A stretch of 64,000 nucleotides of DNA from Parietaria judaica (lineage: Eukaryota; Streptophyta; Magnoliopsida; Rosales; Urticaceae): the NCBI GenBank assembly GCA_954871525.1, contig OX940862.1, forward strand, positions 13,350,501-13,414,500, written 5' to 3'. Within the stretch, counting starts at the first letter, position 1. Every line of letters begins with the position of its first letter. The position numbers and the translations under genes were made by a program. Of this stretch, positions 12,501 through 24,265 are shown one piece after another. The notes below the pieces were generated by a model, which was not told where the DNA came from, did no database searches, and saw only the letters and a program-made list of their open reading frames with translations.

Positions 12501-13017
12501 CCGTTACTCAGCATGCATGTGAGAATGGGCGATAAGGCGTGCGAAATGGACATTGTCGGATTCGAAAAATACATGCTTCTCGCTGACCGCGTCCGGAGGC
12601 GCTTCCCGGAGCTCAATAGTGTTTGGCTCTCCACCGAAATGCAGGTCAAAACCATAGACCAAATTCATTACCGTCTCCATTTTATTCAGCTTATTATGAG
12701 CGGAATCAACTAACAATGACCGGAGTTCTGAAACCCAGGAAGTGATTGACAAATCCGGGGAGTACACAAACTGGAGATTCTTCTACACGAGTGTGCGACG
12801 ACAAGTGAGGAACGCTTCGATGGCCACTTACGAGGCGAGCCTCGGCCGGGAGACAAGCACGAATTACCCGATCGTCAACTTCTTGATGGCCGCGGACGCT
12901 GATTTCTTCGTCGGGGCATTGGGGTCGACGTGGTGTTATTTGATCGACGGGATGAGGAACACCGGAGGGAAAGTTATGGCGGGTTACTTGAGCGTCAACA
13001 AAGATAGGTTCTGGTGA
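9550..13017 (+). CDS. GT23 (FUT8/NodZ)-like putative glycosyltransferase, type II membrane protein
   Basis: Eight exons: 9550-9769, 10869-11248, 11471-11720, 11806-11971, 12047-12149, 12225-12353, 12429-12644 and 12739-13017. All borders are GT-AG and in frame, giving 580 residues. The start chosen is the ATG at 9550; a frame extension to 9499 begins with GTG. Residues about 29-60 form one hydrophobic segment after a short basic N-terminus, as in Golgi type II enzymes. The C-terminal half has HVRMGDK (446-452), which corresponds to the HxRRTDK donor-binding motif of alpha-1,6-fucosyltransferases. It is followed by NFLMAADADFFVGALGSTWC, which resembles the FUT8 LSQADFLVCTFSS strand. A GDP-fucose-dependent activity is inference. 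Plants have no core alpha-1,6-fucose, so the real acceptor is unknown. The upstream intron 1 is 1.1 kb and AT-rich. Confidence 0.8.
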
Positions 13018-13380
13018 AGAAAATGCACATATAAATCATGTAAATATGAATTTGTAATGTGATCTTGCTATGAAATATTATTAGTGATTCAAAAAATAAA
13101 TGTCGAACTTCGGTATTCAATCTATTATTGACAAAATACTACGTTGTATCGAATATAAAACGGAATTTAATATTTTGCAGCAGTAAAATATTGCTCAAAA
13201 GTCACAAAACAATATTAGTGTCTAATTTCGGTTGTGTAATTACCGTTTGTTTTAATGACACACAACAAGATATGAACAAAATGGAACCTCAAACAATATT
13301 TTGTGATATATTATTACCGCAAAAAATAAACTTGATAATATACCGATACACTTGATATATCAAGATTAGATACTTATACC
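13018..13380. other. 3' flank of the glycosyltransferase-like gene
   Basis: This AT-rich stretch has no gene. It likely holds the 3' UTR. Its right end, ACTTATACC (13372-13380), is the left target-site duplication of the next element. Confidence 0.6.
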
Positions 13381-13862
13381 AAGGTTCGACTTTTCTACGG
13401 TTATCTTCAATAATCTTCGATTATCCGTCTTGCCGGTAGTCATTGGCAAGGTGGTCATGCCAGTACTTTTCCATGATTTTTATCGAAAATCGACAAACAT
13501 CTTGAAAAATAATAAAATATGGTATTTTTCAAGAAATTTTGCACTTTTCGATGATTTTATTCGAGTATTTATATATGTGAGAGTGAGACTATATTTTATT
13601 ACCTAATGTTTGAGTATGAAATAATTTTATATTTTGGCATTTTTTTATGTTTTATCAACATTATAAACTTAGTAAATATATTCTTAAAAATATTTTAGTG
13701 ATTTTTCATAGATAATATTCGTTAAGTGTCAATAATTCGTCGATAATCATTGAAAAATATCGGTAATCAGTAAGCTACATTATTATTAGTTTTTAGTCGA
13801 TATCGATTAATCCGTCGATAACGGCAAGCGATTTATCGACAAGCTCGGTAAGTTGAAACCTG
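13381..13862. mobile_element. Non-autonomous DNA element with CGATAA-like subterminal repeats, 9-bp TSD (copy 1)
   Basis: ACTTATACC occurs exactly at 13372-13380 and 13863-13871, bracketing a 482-bp insertion. The ends AAGGTTCGACTT (left) and CAGGTTTCAACTT (reverse complement of the right end) form a short imperfect inverted repeat. The right half carries clustered CGATAA, TCGATAAC and CGGCAAGCGAT motifs. A 9-bp duplication points to a Mutator-type insertion. I do not recognise the family. Confidence 0.75.
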
Positions 13863-13871
13863 ACTTATACC

Positions 13872-13994
13872 ATAAATATACCGTGTTGTCATAACTGCAG
13901 CTTTATGGGCTTTGTTTTCACAGTCTCTTAAAAAAATTCAGATTGTTTGTCGTTGAACGAATCATAGTATGATTGCTTGGATATTTGCATTGGA
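13872..13994. other. Short spacer between two insertions
   Basis: This is host DNA between the two elements; nothing is recognised in it. Confidence 0.5.
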
Positions 13995-14004
13995 TGGTTC
14001 AAAC

Positions 14005-15460
14005 CAATGATTCGATTTTCGCGATTTTTGTTCGATAATCGAGCGATTTTTCGCTAAAATCAACTTCTCGGTAAGTTATCTCTCTTAATCGTTGTCGTTT
14101 TATAGTTTTCGCGATTTTTCGAGTCGAAAAATGAGATACTTTTCGCTGGAAGTTATCAAGTGCAATTATTCGAAAAGTTGAGGATTTTTCGCTAAATAGA
14201 GATAAGCCGACAAACATTGATTTTTTTTTTTGTCCCCTCATCTCCCGCCAAGCCTCCATTTTCTCACTGTCCCTTGTCAAAATGTCATAGTCTGCCTCGA
14301 AAATCGCGTGGAAAAGAGGCTGGCTCACTTCTCCTCAAATTTGGTGATAATTGGAGTAGCTTTCCTAAAACCACGGCAAAAATACTCATTTATTTTAAGT
14401 TTGGAATTTAAAGGTTTTTTAAGGTTTTTTTTACTAGATTTTGAGTGTTTTGAAGTTTAAATGTTGTATATGAAGGAATCATGTCAAATTTTCATAATTT
14501 TATTTTATATTTATATTAGTTACTTACAAATCGATTAGGTTGAATAAAAGTTAAATCTTGAGTATCATATTAGTCTAAGTCTGCATTTGTGATTTTGAAT
14601 CAATAGTTGTTTATAAAAATAATTTTTTTTAAGTTCATTATGAAATATAGATGGAGAAAATGGTTCGTGTGTTTTTGTTTTTTTTGTTTTTTTTTTTTGT
14701 TGAATATTTGGGTTTTACTTGAGGGTTTATCCGAATTATTTCTTATTGTGACAAAAGTAATCACTTTTTGGAAAATCATACACTAGAGGTATATTTTCAA
14801 AAACATTTAGATATAATTTCATTTTGTAACATTGTATATAATTACGAAACTGTTAGTTTGACATAATTATTTTTTGTAATTGATGTCTTTCTGAATTATG
14901 ACCTTATTGCGGCAAAAGTACATATTTTTTGAAATTAGTTAAGTTAAGCTACTTAGTCTTTTTTTTATATCTAAAATCATTTTATAACATTGTATATAAC
15001 TTATAAAATGTGAGGTTGACATAATTATTTCTAATTCAACGTTTCCCGAATTGCAACCTTATTGCGGGAAAAGTAAATATTTTTTTTGAAATTGGTTAAA
15101 TTGAGCTATTTCTTCATTTTTTTTATGTAACTTCATTTTGTAACATTGTATATAATTTTGATACTATGATTCTGACATAATTTGTTTTGTAATTTGACGT
15201 TTTTTAATTATTAAGGAAAATATACATTTAGTATTTTATGTTATAAAAATATTTTATGTATGAAAATATATATGAAAATATTTTATAAGTTTTCCATCGA
15301 TAAATCTATCGATAACCGATTAATCCATCGATAAGTTCGATAAGTTTCGGTAACGGCAAACGATAAATTTTATAGGTTTTCCATCGATAAATCCATCGGC
15401 AAACGATTACTCCGTCGATAACGGCAAACGATTTATCGGCAAAAACGGCATTCAAATCCT
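14005..15460. mobile_element. Larger element related to copy 1, with internal 157-bp tandem repeats
   Basis: TGGTTCAAAC flanks both sides (13995-14004 and 15461-15470), marking a 9-10 bp target duplication around about 1456 bp. The ends (ATGATTCGATTTTCG on the left, AGGATTTGAATGCCG on the reverse strand at the right) are imperfectly inverted. The right end (15290-15450) is full of TCGATAA and CGGCAAACGAT repeats like those of the element at 13381-13862, and the left end has opposed CGATTTTTCG motifs. There is no transposase ORF. It lies about 130 bp from its relative. Confidence 0.7.
14733..15203 (+). repeat. Three diverged tandem copies of a unit of about 157 bp
   Basis: The units start near 14733, 14892 and 15049. 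Each begins GAATT...CTTATTG[CT]G followed by CAAAAGTA or GAAAAGTA. Each carries CATTTTGTAACATTGTATATA (or CATTTTATAACATTGTATATA) in the middle and ends near TTGACATAATT / CTGACATAATT. They lie inside the mobile element at 14005-15460. Confidence 0.75.
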
Positions 15461-15470
15461 TGGTTCAAAC

Positions 15471-16236
15471 TTCAAAGAGCAATCCTTTTCTAAGAAACGA
15501 CAAAACAAAGGTCGTTTCTCAACGTGGACATGCCCAAACCAAAACCATAACAAACAAAAAAATGCCATTAACGCCCTGCATTTTACTTCTCCGCACATTT
15601 TACTCCCCTAAACTTTAATTTTCGACGACAATATACCTTGGGCTTTATAAAATATAATAAAAAAAAAGCATCTCCATCTCTAAGCGATAGAAAATGACGA
15701 AATTTTTCAATTAGTTGCAACGTATGACTCCAAGCATACTTTTATGTTTTATCAATACTTATCGAATGAGATCGGAATATTAAATTGTGAAATTTTAATA
15801 AAGCAATTATGAAGTTTAGGAAGAAAAAAATTGACAAGAACTATGTTAGCTAAAAGACCATTCCAACAAAAACTAAAATTCAGGGAACAAAGTGTACCAT
15901 CTATCAAAACTCAAGGAGCAGTACTGCCAATTACTCTACTCCGGATAAACTGTTAAATTAATTAATGACAAGCCAAAAAGGAAAAAAGGAGAATTACCAA
16001 TATCACAAAAATGATAAAAACCTTTAGATACAAGGGTTCGTGTCAAAAGAAAATCACTTTTAACATTACATCATCATAGCTTAGCAATACAACAATTTCC
16101 AACAGAACATTTTGATCATCACCTAACAAAAAATCCTGTAAACTCCTACCACCAGACAAAACCCGGATCGCGGAAGCAAGAATCAACGGTCAGATTGTGC
16201 ACAAAGAATATCGATGAGCTTCGATCTTTTCCCTCC
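15471..16236. other. Intergenic, includes the probable 3' UTR of the ankyrin gene
   Basis: No gene is seen. The right part likely carries the 3' UTR of the minus-strand ankyrin gene ending at 16237. Confidence 0.45.
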
Positions 16237-18453
16237 TCAGCGTGTTTCTTCTTCCAAGCCCTCACTCGGCGGCTGGTGAACGCCATCGCTGCCTCTGGCC
16301 GAGGAGTGTTTTTTGTGTTTTCGGTTCTTCGCTTTCTTGGCTTTCATTCTTCGCTTCTTCTCGTTGGCGTCGATCCACGTGTAGTCTGGCGGGATATGAA
16401 AAGGGTCGACCTCGTCCTTATAACGATGGCTGTCGCCGTCGCTGGATTGGCCTCCGTGGCTGCCTCTCATCCACGAGATCCACGAAGACGAGCTCTCGGA
16501 TTCTTTCAACTTGGCATCCTGGAAATGTGCTGGGCTCGAGAGAGGCGTTGAGAATTCCTCTACCGGCTGTAGCTCCTCGAATTTTGTGAACGTGACGAGG
16601 ACTCTTATCGTCGGGACAATCGGAATGGCAACCTAAAAACCAATGCATTTGTAATTGACATACCACACTAAAAATCTGATTGAAAGCTATCTTTTGGTTT
16701 TGATTCATTCAGTCCGAAAAATTAAAATATCCGAAAAGAAAACTAGAAGTAGAACAGCACCGAAACCAAACAAACTCATAGTGGTCGAGTAGGAATTAGG
16801 GATAACGGACGGAAAACATCGACATTGATGTGAAAAAGATCAGAAATGTGAACATACCTTGACAGGAAACGTGCCGTAAGGGAGTTTTGTGGTCAAAAGC
16901 TCACGGAGTCTCCTAATGGCCTTGACCTTGTTCGCTAAAATGTCAAGCAACGGAAGAAGCTCATCTGTCTTTAAAGGGAAATCGGGCGTCAGCCACAACA
17001 CAGGTCTCAAACCCTTCTTGTATTCGCTCTCGTGCTTAGCCTCGCCTGAAGCGCCCTTTTTCTTCTTCTTCTTGCTACCTTTTTCCTTTCCCTTTCTGCT
17101 GTCCATCGAATCCTCCCTGCTCGGATATTCAGACGATTGTTTCTGATTATCCACTAATTTCTGATTACTGCCTTCTGGACCCAACTTTGATCCCTTCTTT
17201 GAAACTTTGGGCTCATCGGAATCCTCCCCGTTCGCCTTCGAACCTTTCTTGTTCCAAAACCAACCCTTCTTCTCCTTATCCTTTGCACAACCATTGGAAT
17301 CGCCGTTTTCATGCACTGAACCATTTTCATGGCTGTCAAAACCGCCATGCTCTTCTTCTTCACAAGCGCCCTCTGAATTCCCCATACGGAGAGCAGAATC
17401 AAGCTGAATTCTTTCTTCAGCCGTCAATACGTCGTCGTAATCATCATTTTCACCGTTGTTTGCAATCCTTTCTTCGTCGTCCACTGCAAAGAGCTCTTCG
17501 TCGGTCATAGCACCGGGGACCCGCCTTGACTTCACGCTGACCATGACATTAAGCATATCATAAACTTTGGCTTTCCAACTTCCGACCATCTCGGTTCTTT
17601 CTTGTCTCCTCCAATTCAAATGGGGAATCAGCTCAGCCTGAGTAACATCAATACCCGGACGATACATATTTGTCTGCGACATCAAAGCCACTTCATGAGC
17701 AACTTCTTGTTCTGTCGGTTGAGCCCCGGCTCCTTCCAAAGCATTGGTGATTTCCTTCTCTTTATGGGCAAGAACAATCAGAGTACCCGGTGCTAGAGTA
17801 AGATTACTGTCCTCTGCAGAATACCCTTCTCCAAGGAACATAAAGGTTTGATCTGATCTTTGAATGCGAAACCCGTCGAAACCGGCGAGGGTCATATCAG
17901 CACGAAGATTGGAGCCACGTTTCCATATACGGTAAGTATCTGAAGGCGCAATCCGACCTATAAACGGGATGACTGAGCTCTCAAAATGGAAAGTTATCTC
18001 CATATAAAAATCACGAATACGCGCTGCGGATGCAACGATTCTCGGGAGCCTTCGGCACCACTTGGCCCAAGCAAGGGGTTGATAGTGCCGAGCAATGATC
18101 ATAGCGATCGATTCCTCTCTAGTGCAGACAGCTTCTTGAAGAGCGCTCCATCCATTCTCGTTTTGAAGGCTCCAATCCGCACCGGCAGCCATTAATATCT
18201 CCGCTGAGATTTGGTCTCTCAGACGCACCGCAAGATGCAGTGGGGTCTCACGACCCGGGACGTCACGACGATCAATGACAGACGAGACAGAATCAGCTCG
18301 AAGCTCAGCCTCAAGAGATTCCCCTTCATTGTTAACCTCGCCGGCCTTAGCAAGCCGAGGCAGACCAGCGATGAGGCGCCTAAGGCCAGCGTAGTCTCGC
18401 CGAGCAACCGCCACATGAGCTGGACTGTGAGAATACTTCGAAAGATCTTCCAT
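16237..18453 (-). CDS. Ankyrin-repeat protein with ANKRD13/GPCR-chaperone-type domain
   Basis: Two exons, 18453-16858 and 16632-16237, joined in phase 0 across a 225-bp GT-AG intron, give 663 residues. Without the splice the ORF would stop five codons after the junction. The N-terminus (SPAHVAVARRDYAGLRRLI, then ETPLHLAVRLRD and NGWSALQEAVCTRE) is a run of ankyrin repeats over residues about 8-120. The middle (about 150-330) matches the GPCR-chaperone/ANKRD13 domain, which in animals acts in endosomal ubiquitin-dependent trafficking. A long acidic, Lys-rich, low-complexity stretch follows (about 350-470), then a conserved block around LRPVLWLTPDFPLKTDELL. The C-terminus has a strongly basic patch (KKRRMKAKKAKNRKHKKH). 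Length and architecture fit plant homologues of about 660 residues. The exact role in plants is not established. Confidence 0.9.
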
Positions 18454-19215
18454 TTAGATTAATCGTATTTGTATCTTCGATTTCGTAAGCCTAAGCCACT
18501 TCCATTTCTTTCCGAAGTCAGAAAATTTGAGCTAAACCTTAAAGAAAATTCTCCACTGCCTCGAGCTTGACCCAATGCAGCCTCGAACTAGCCTCTTGTT
18601 CGGGCAATTTAGCACGAATGCGTTCGCAAAAGTCAGTTAAAAGTTCAAACTGAACAGAATTCCCACTATTGCCAGAGATTGAAGCATGTTTGGGGTTCAA
18701 TTAGCGATATATATCTGCGAAAAAAACAAACAGAAAGAAACTGAGTTTAAGAAGAACAACTCATTTTTCAAATCCAAATCTTCAAAATCTATGGACCTCA
18801 AACAAAAATCAACCAACAAACACACTCGCCCAACTGCCACACAATGCTTTTGTACTCATAAACCCTTAACCAAAAACCCCCAATTTCGATTTCAAACTTC
18901 CCATTCTTCCGCGCCCCAAAGAAACCAAGAACGAAGGCAAGAAATTACCCGAGATTCCAAAACCGAAACCGCAACAAGCTTCCGAAATCCTCTCTTCCTC
19001 GCTGGTTCCGCGGAATTTCCAGACGCGAGCTTCAGGGTGAGCTAGGAGAGAGAGAAGACGAGCGCAATCGAGGGTTGCAGAGCTGGAAACGGAGATCCGA
19101 CGGCGAAGATCTTCCCTTCTTCTTCTTCGCCGATTGAGCACGACACGAAGCTCGGAAGCTCGCGATCTAACTCGCTCCTCGACTCAGTTGGCTCGACTCA
19201 GATCTCTCTCTCTCT
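18454..19215 (-). promoter_or_regulatory. 5' leader (probable leader intron) of the ankyrin gene
   Basis: Read on the minus strand, a GA-rich leader starts around 19200-19215 inside a (CT)n run on the plus strand. A good donor follows the TCTCGG near 18949-18955 (GTAATT). The next stretch to the ATG at 18453 is AT-rich and intron-like, so a 5'-UTR intron is likely. The plus-strand ORF at 18686-19045 lies antisense to this leader and has no family signature. Confidence 0.5.
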
Positions 19216-19622
19216 CTGTGTGTCTGTGCGTTCGCTATTTGCAGGCACAGTCCTCTCTTTTGCTTTTGCTCTGTTGCCATTTCGGGTGATTCATTCTAAC
19301 TACCCTCCGATTTTGTCGTATATTACCATCCTGCCATTTTTACAGTTATTTCTCCTATCTTATGACTATTTACAGCATAAGTACCTAGTCTTTTGTAGGT
19401 ATGTTTTTTAACGGCAATAGTAATTAAAATTCATAAAACAGTGTCCAAGACCAGTTTCATATATATTTAGATAACTTCAGTTATAAGTTAGAGACACACT
19501 CCTACAGCTTAATCGTAGATGTAAAATGTATCTCTCCTCGTCACGGAATTGGATTTCGAAATTATTTTGTGAAGTAGTACAAGATGACATACTAATTTTG
19601 TCAAACCACAATATTCACCCCT

Positions 19623-19658
<36 letters not shown>

Positions 19659-20100
19659 AGACAAAATGGCACTTTTTGATGAGCTGCCAGATTTTTTTGA
19701 ATTTTTTCCCTAAATATATCTATCTGGATTTGTCTAAACTCTAAACTTCAATTATAAACTTATCCGTATGTCATGTACAAAAGAAGAACAAAAACAATTA
19801 TATATAAAAAAATATAAAAAATAAAAATTAGTTTTTGTGTGATTATGTGTAGCTTATAAATATTCTATTTACTTATGAAAAGTTATGTATATTCAATTTT
19901 TTTACTCATAAAATAATTTATTTATAACTTCTCAAAACGCATTCCTTCCCTTACCAGGGCAATTAAATTCGAAGATAGTTGACTAATTTATTCGTTAAGA
20001 AAACAAACGAAGAAAATAATTGTAGAAGTTAGTGTTGGAACTAGGATTTTTTCCAGAGAATAAGATCGGGATCCCGGTTGATACTTGCTAGAGACAAGCA

Positions 20101-20340
20101 GTGGACACCATAAAAAACCGTGCAAAGCTGATCACTAGAAATCTTTTGGAAAAGACGGACATGGAATTGAAAGCTTTTCTAGTAACATGCACAATTGGAA
20201 GAAATTGTGGTTGCTCTTGGACGCGAAGTTTAAAGTCTCACCGTGCTTCGACGAGAACTTCCGCTTCCGTTGTAAGCTATTCAAATCTTGAGCTCTGTGT
20301 GACTATTAATTTTCTAAATTTTAAGTTGTTGAGTTGATTT
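20101..20340 (+). pseudogene. Possible gene remnant, unidentified
   Basis: The stretch is more GC-balanced than its surroundings. One frame reads WKKLWLLLDAKFKVSPCFDE and on to RFRCKLFKS before a stop at about 20288-20290, which looks protein-like rather than random. Another frame gives a 78-residue ORF. No family is recognised and no splice partners are evident, so this may be a fragment of a once longer gene or chance. Confidence 0.2.
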
Positions 20341-20981
20341 GGATTCTTAGAAAGACTAATATATTGGTCCCTGCCTTATCTATGTAAAGTGGGTTAATAT
20401 AATAATACAATAGAATTTACAAATAAATAAATAAATAAAAATGGTTACGTTATATAATATATATATGAGATAAATAGGGATATGGTACAATAGTATCTTA
20501 TTCTCACCAACCAACCATTTTTACCAAACTTAAGGAAGGTGTAATAATAGTCCACAAAGGTTGGAGAAAGCCATCAAATTAGATTGTGTCGGAATTTCAT
20601 GATTTATTTTGAGGAAATAAAATATATATCAATCCCAATGATGGCTAGGGATATTATAGTCATAGAAAACATACACGCAGACCTATTAAAATTAAGAAAG
20701 TGTTTCCATTTCTAGTGGTAATTATCAAAATTTTAATTTTAAAGAAATATACATTTTTAAATTCAGGTGACCAACAATTTTCTTTGAGAAGTTCTAAAAT
20801 TTCACACTATTTCAACCTGTAAAGTGCTTAATATAAACAAAAATAATTCGCTCATTAATCTTTTTTTTTGTTGTTGCGAGAGGTGTATAATTACGATTTT
20901 GTTGTGTTTATATTTAAATGTCCTTAATTTTGGACTTTTTTTTTTAATCTATCAATTTTGAAACGTAAAGGTCAAATCTAC

Positions 20982-21019
<38 letters not shown>

Positions 21020-21765
21020 AACGGAAATGGCAAGAAAAATAATTACTATAATACATAATATATTATATATGTAGTATACCGGCCTCTCACTATCGTTCGG
21101 TATTGCTCTCGGTATCCCCGCCTTGTCCGACATGGTTCCGGCACCAATGATATGGAAAATTAAGGTAAAAATACGGTAGATATTTATTTTCTTACCATCA
21201 CCGACAGTCTAAGAAGATATTTAATAAATAAGATTTATGATATTCTCCAAGTTTGTCAAATATGAAGCTCATAAGACATAAGCCAACTCAGCTTCATGTG
21301 TGATCTGATAGGCTAATTGTACTTTTCAATATAACAAATAAATTCCCATGTGTCTGCTTTATATCTCAGAACAATGCATAATTTATTGCCTATGATTTGT
21401 GTGATCTGTAATTTTCAGGCCATTTAAGTAATTTATTATTTTGTCATGGTATACAAATTTAATGATGGGAATTTACTCATTTAATTACTCAAGCAATTTA
21501 TTTTAGACACGTAGCAATAAAGTTCAAGGGACCAAGTAGTTAAGAGAATTTCAAGAGAATTTTATTTATTCCCATAAAAATTGATAAAACTAATTCCTTG
21601 AACTGCCACACACACAAGTAAGAACCAAACAAGTTTACTCTTTTTGCTTTTTTATAATATCTATACATCACAACACGCCTATTAATTATTTATAGCTTCC
21701 GTTTCAAGCTCTCTCTCCACATTTATTCATTAAATATTGTAATTTTTAAATTTTTACTCGATATA

Positions 21766-21923
21766 CAGTAGAACCTCTATAAATTAATACTCGATAAATT
21801 ATTAGTCGCGATTAATTAATAATTTTTTCCGGTCCCGACTATACTAACGTAGTTCAATTTTTACCTCGATAATATAATAAATTTCTCTGATCCCAACCTT
21901 ATTAATTTATAGAGGTTCAACTG
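21766..21923. mobile_element. Emigrant-like MITE, 158 bp (second copy)
   Basis: The ends CAGTAGAACCTCTATAAAT and its opposite-strand partner (ending ...AGAGGTTCAACTG) are flanked by TA on both sides. The body is closely similar to the 141-bp copy at 4810-4950. The extra length is near the left end, where an additional ATAAATTATTAGTCGCG segment occurs. Confidence 0.85.
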
Positions 21924-24265
21924 TATATAGCTATAAACTTGGTGTTTGTAAAATCAAAACACCTTAAGAAAATTGGAATTGAAATTCGTGTTTAGTATTT
22001 ATAATTTTATTAGTATTCGAGTTTTTTTACTAACTATTATAATGATTATTTAATATGGTTCGCCAAATCTAAATATGCCGGCTCAGATTAATGTGCTTTA
22101 AAAAAATATATTTTGTTTAAGAAATAGGAAAACCGAGACTATGAATCCGGTTTTGAAACAAAAATTAAAACTCGACAGTCTAAACTTTTTCTTATTTATG
22201 TTTTAAAAAAGAAAAACTCGAACCAGAATTTTAGTTTCATTCAAATCTAGAACCTTTTTTTTTTCCTTTCAATGAAATTGGATCTTTTTTTTCTTCCTGG
22301 GATAAAATTAATTTTATGCAGTATTAAAACACTAGACACAAATAAGTATGAGACCCACATATGATCTCATTACAAATCAATCATACCCTTTTATGCTTCT
22401 CAACTACTACTAAACATACATATATGTAGTTTTTGCCTCTTTTTCTCAACTTTTGCTTGCATACACATGTCTATGGTCCCCTTTCCATGTGAGAGTGAAT
22501 TGTGATGCTAATTGCTTGCCAAAAGAGTGCTTCACAAATTTCTTGAGCTTTCCCATCTCAAGAATGAGTGAGCAAATCGAAGGGAAAAACATGGCACTAA
22601 GCTACTAGTTTTGATCTAATAGATAGACCCAAGTGAGAGCTATTTGAAGGTTATCTTAGTACAACTACAAAGTCGCTATCAATATTAGTTGCATATGAGG
22701 AAGTAGTCGATAGATGATATGATAATGAATGATAAGATCAACATTTTGTAGGCTTGGAATACACTATCATTGATGTTTTGTTACTTGAGCTTTACAGAAG
22801 TTCACAATTATCATCTTAAAAGAAAGTGAAACATAATTATAAAAGGAGAAAACCCAAGGCTTGGTATGTTCGGGTTAAAATTTGGTACAAAGTTTAATGA
22901 AATATTGTGAGGATAGTTAAACAAAATATAGAGGATTCGAGAGCGACGTATTCTCATTCTTTCGAGATAAGTACTTAATGATAGCAGAAGTGCGCCTCCC
23001 AAAGTACCGTATTGGTTCCTTTAGTGGTCACGTGCTCTAAACTCCCGAAATCTCAACGTTCATTACTTTCGCCGCAAATACCCTAAAAATGTAGTTAAAC
23101 AAAAAGTCATAAGACTCATAGCTAACATGAAAGCCAAGGAGTGGAATAGACAAGTTGATAGAATGGTACAATCTTTCTTAGGGCCAATGCCAATCAATGG
23201 GTAGAGAGTTATTGCTAGTGGGGTGTCAATGTCATTAACTACATTATAGTTATTGCTAATGGGTCATCTTCATTTTCTTTCAAGATAGATGTCACTTGCC
23301 TTACATGCAAATACTAAAGTCAACACTGATTTATGCAAACAAGCCAAATATTTTATTTTTATCTTTTGTTAGTTTAAACTATGAAAATTTAGTCTTGATG
23401 TCTTTGTATGTCTTTCATTATTTATGAATTTATCTATCAATTTACATATTTTGGCCCCTTTTTTCTTGTTCAGGTAGGTAATTACAGGTTTACTAGGTCA
23501 TTAGGCTGCTATACGCGCCCTAGCACGTAGTTGTTACGATTCCGTATCGCAATAGAGAAACTGCAATTCAACACGACGGTGAATTCTCGTTGGTCGAGTT
23601 TTGAATTGACAATCGTATTCTGAGTCCTGTCCAGTTCAATGCTAATTAATCAAACAACATGATCATCTTGTTCAAGAAGACGAGAGAAATTAGAAAACTA
23701 GTTCAACTTCTAAGTTCCTAAGTATTTAGACCCCCAAACAAATACAACATTACTGCAAAGAAAATATTACACAATAGTATCAAAGTCACACATAAGTATA
23801 AATGATTGGATTACTTGCAAATCACGTCAATAAGAATAATATGAAGATATACATCAACGATACTTCATCAAAGCAAAGCGCCAATCAATCCTGAAACATT
23901 GTGTATAGCAGGTAAAAATGCAAGAAATAACATATACTTCATTTTTCTTTTTTGCACTTTCTCACCTAAACTTGTAAATTGAAGAATTTTTTGCTTGACC
24001 TTTAAAAAATTCACGGTTAAGCCACGTGTAATGCGACACATTAGTGTTTACAGACAAAAATATCTTAACTGTATTAGGATTGCACATGGCTAAAAATGTG
24101 ACAAAAACTATGAATTCTTTTACGAAAACTGTGACTAACACGACAAGTTCATGGGACATGGCTCATACTAAATCTTTTTAAAATATGGAATGTTTATGTT
24201 ACCGTTCATTTTTTGTGTAGCTCGTGCGTCATCTTTGGGAGCAGTATCTTCTAGATAAAGCGCAT

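Larger units (their letters stand above)
19216..24265. other. Gene-poor, AT-rich intergenic region with microsatellites
   Basis: It contains (TA)n tracts at about 19625-19655 and 20985-21017, an Emigrant-like MITE (21766-21923) and a possible coding remnant (20101-20340). The rest (22000-24260) is AT-rich without long ORFs or any signature I recognise. The right end probably contains the 3' UTR of the DPH6 homologue. Confidence 0.5.

Noticed and set aside
13381..15460. Interpretation as one large transposon
   Set aside because: Two separate perfect target duplications show two insertions.
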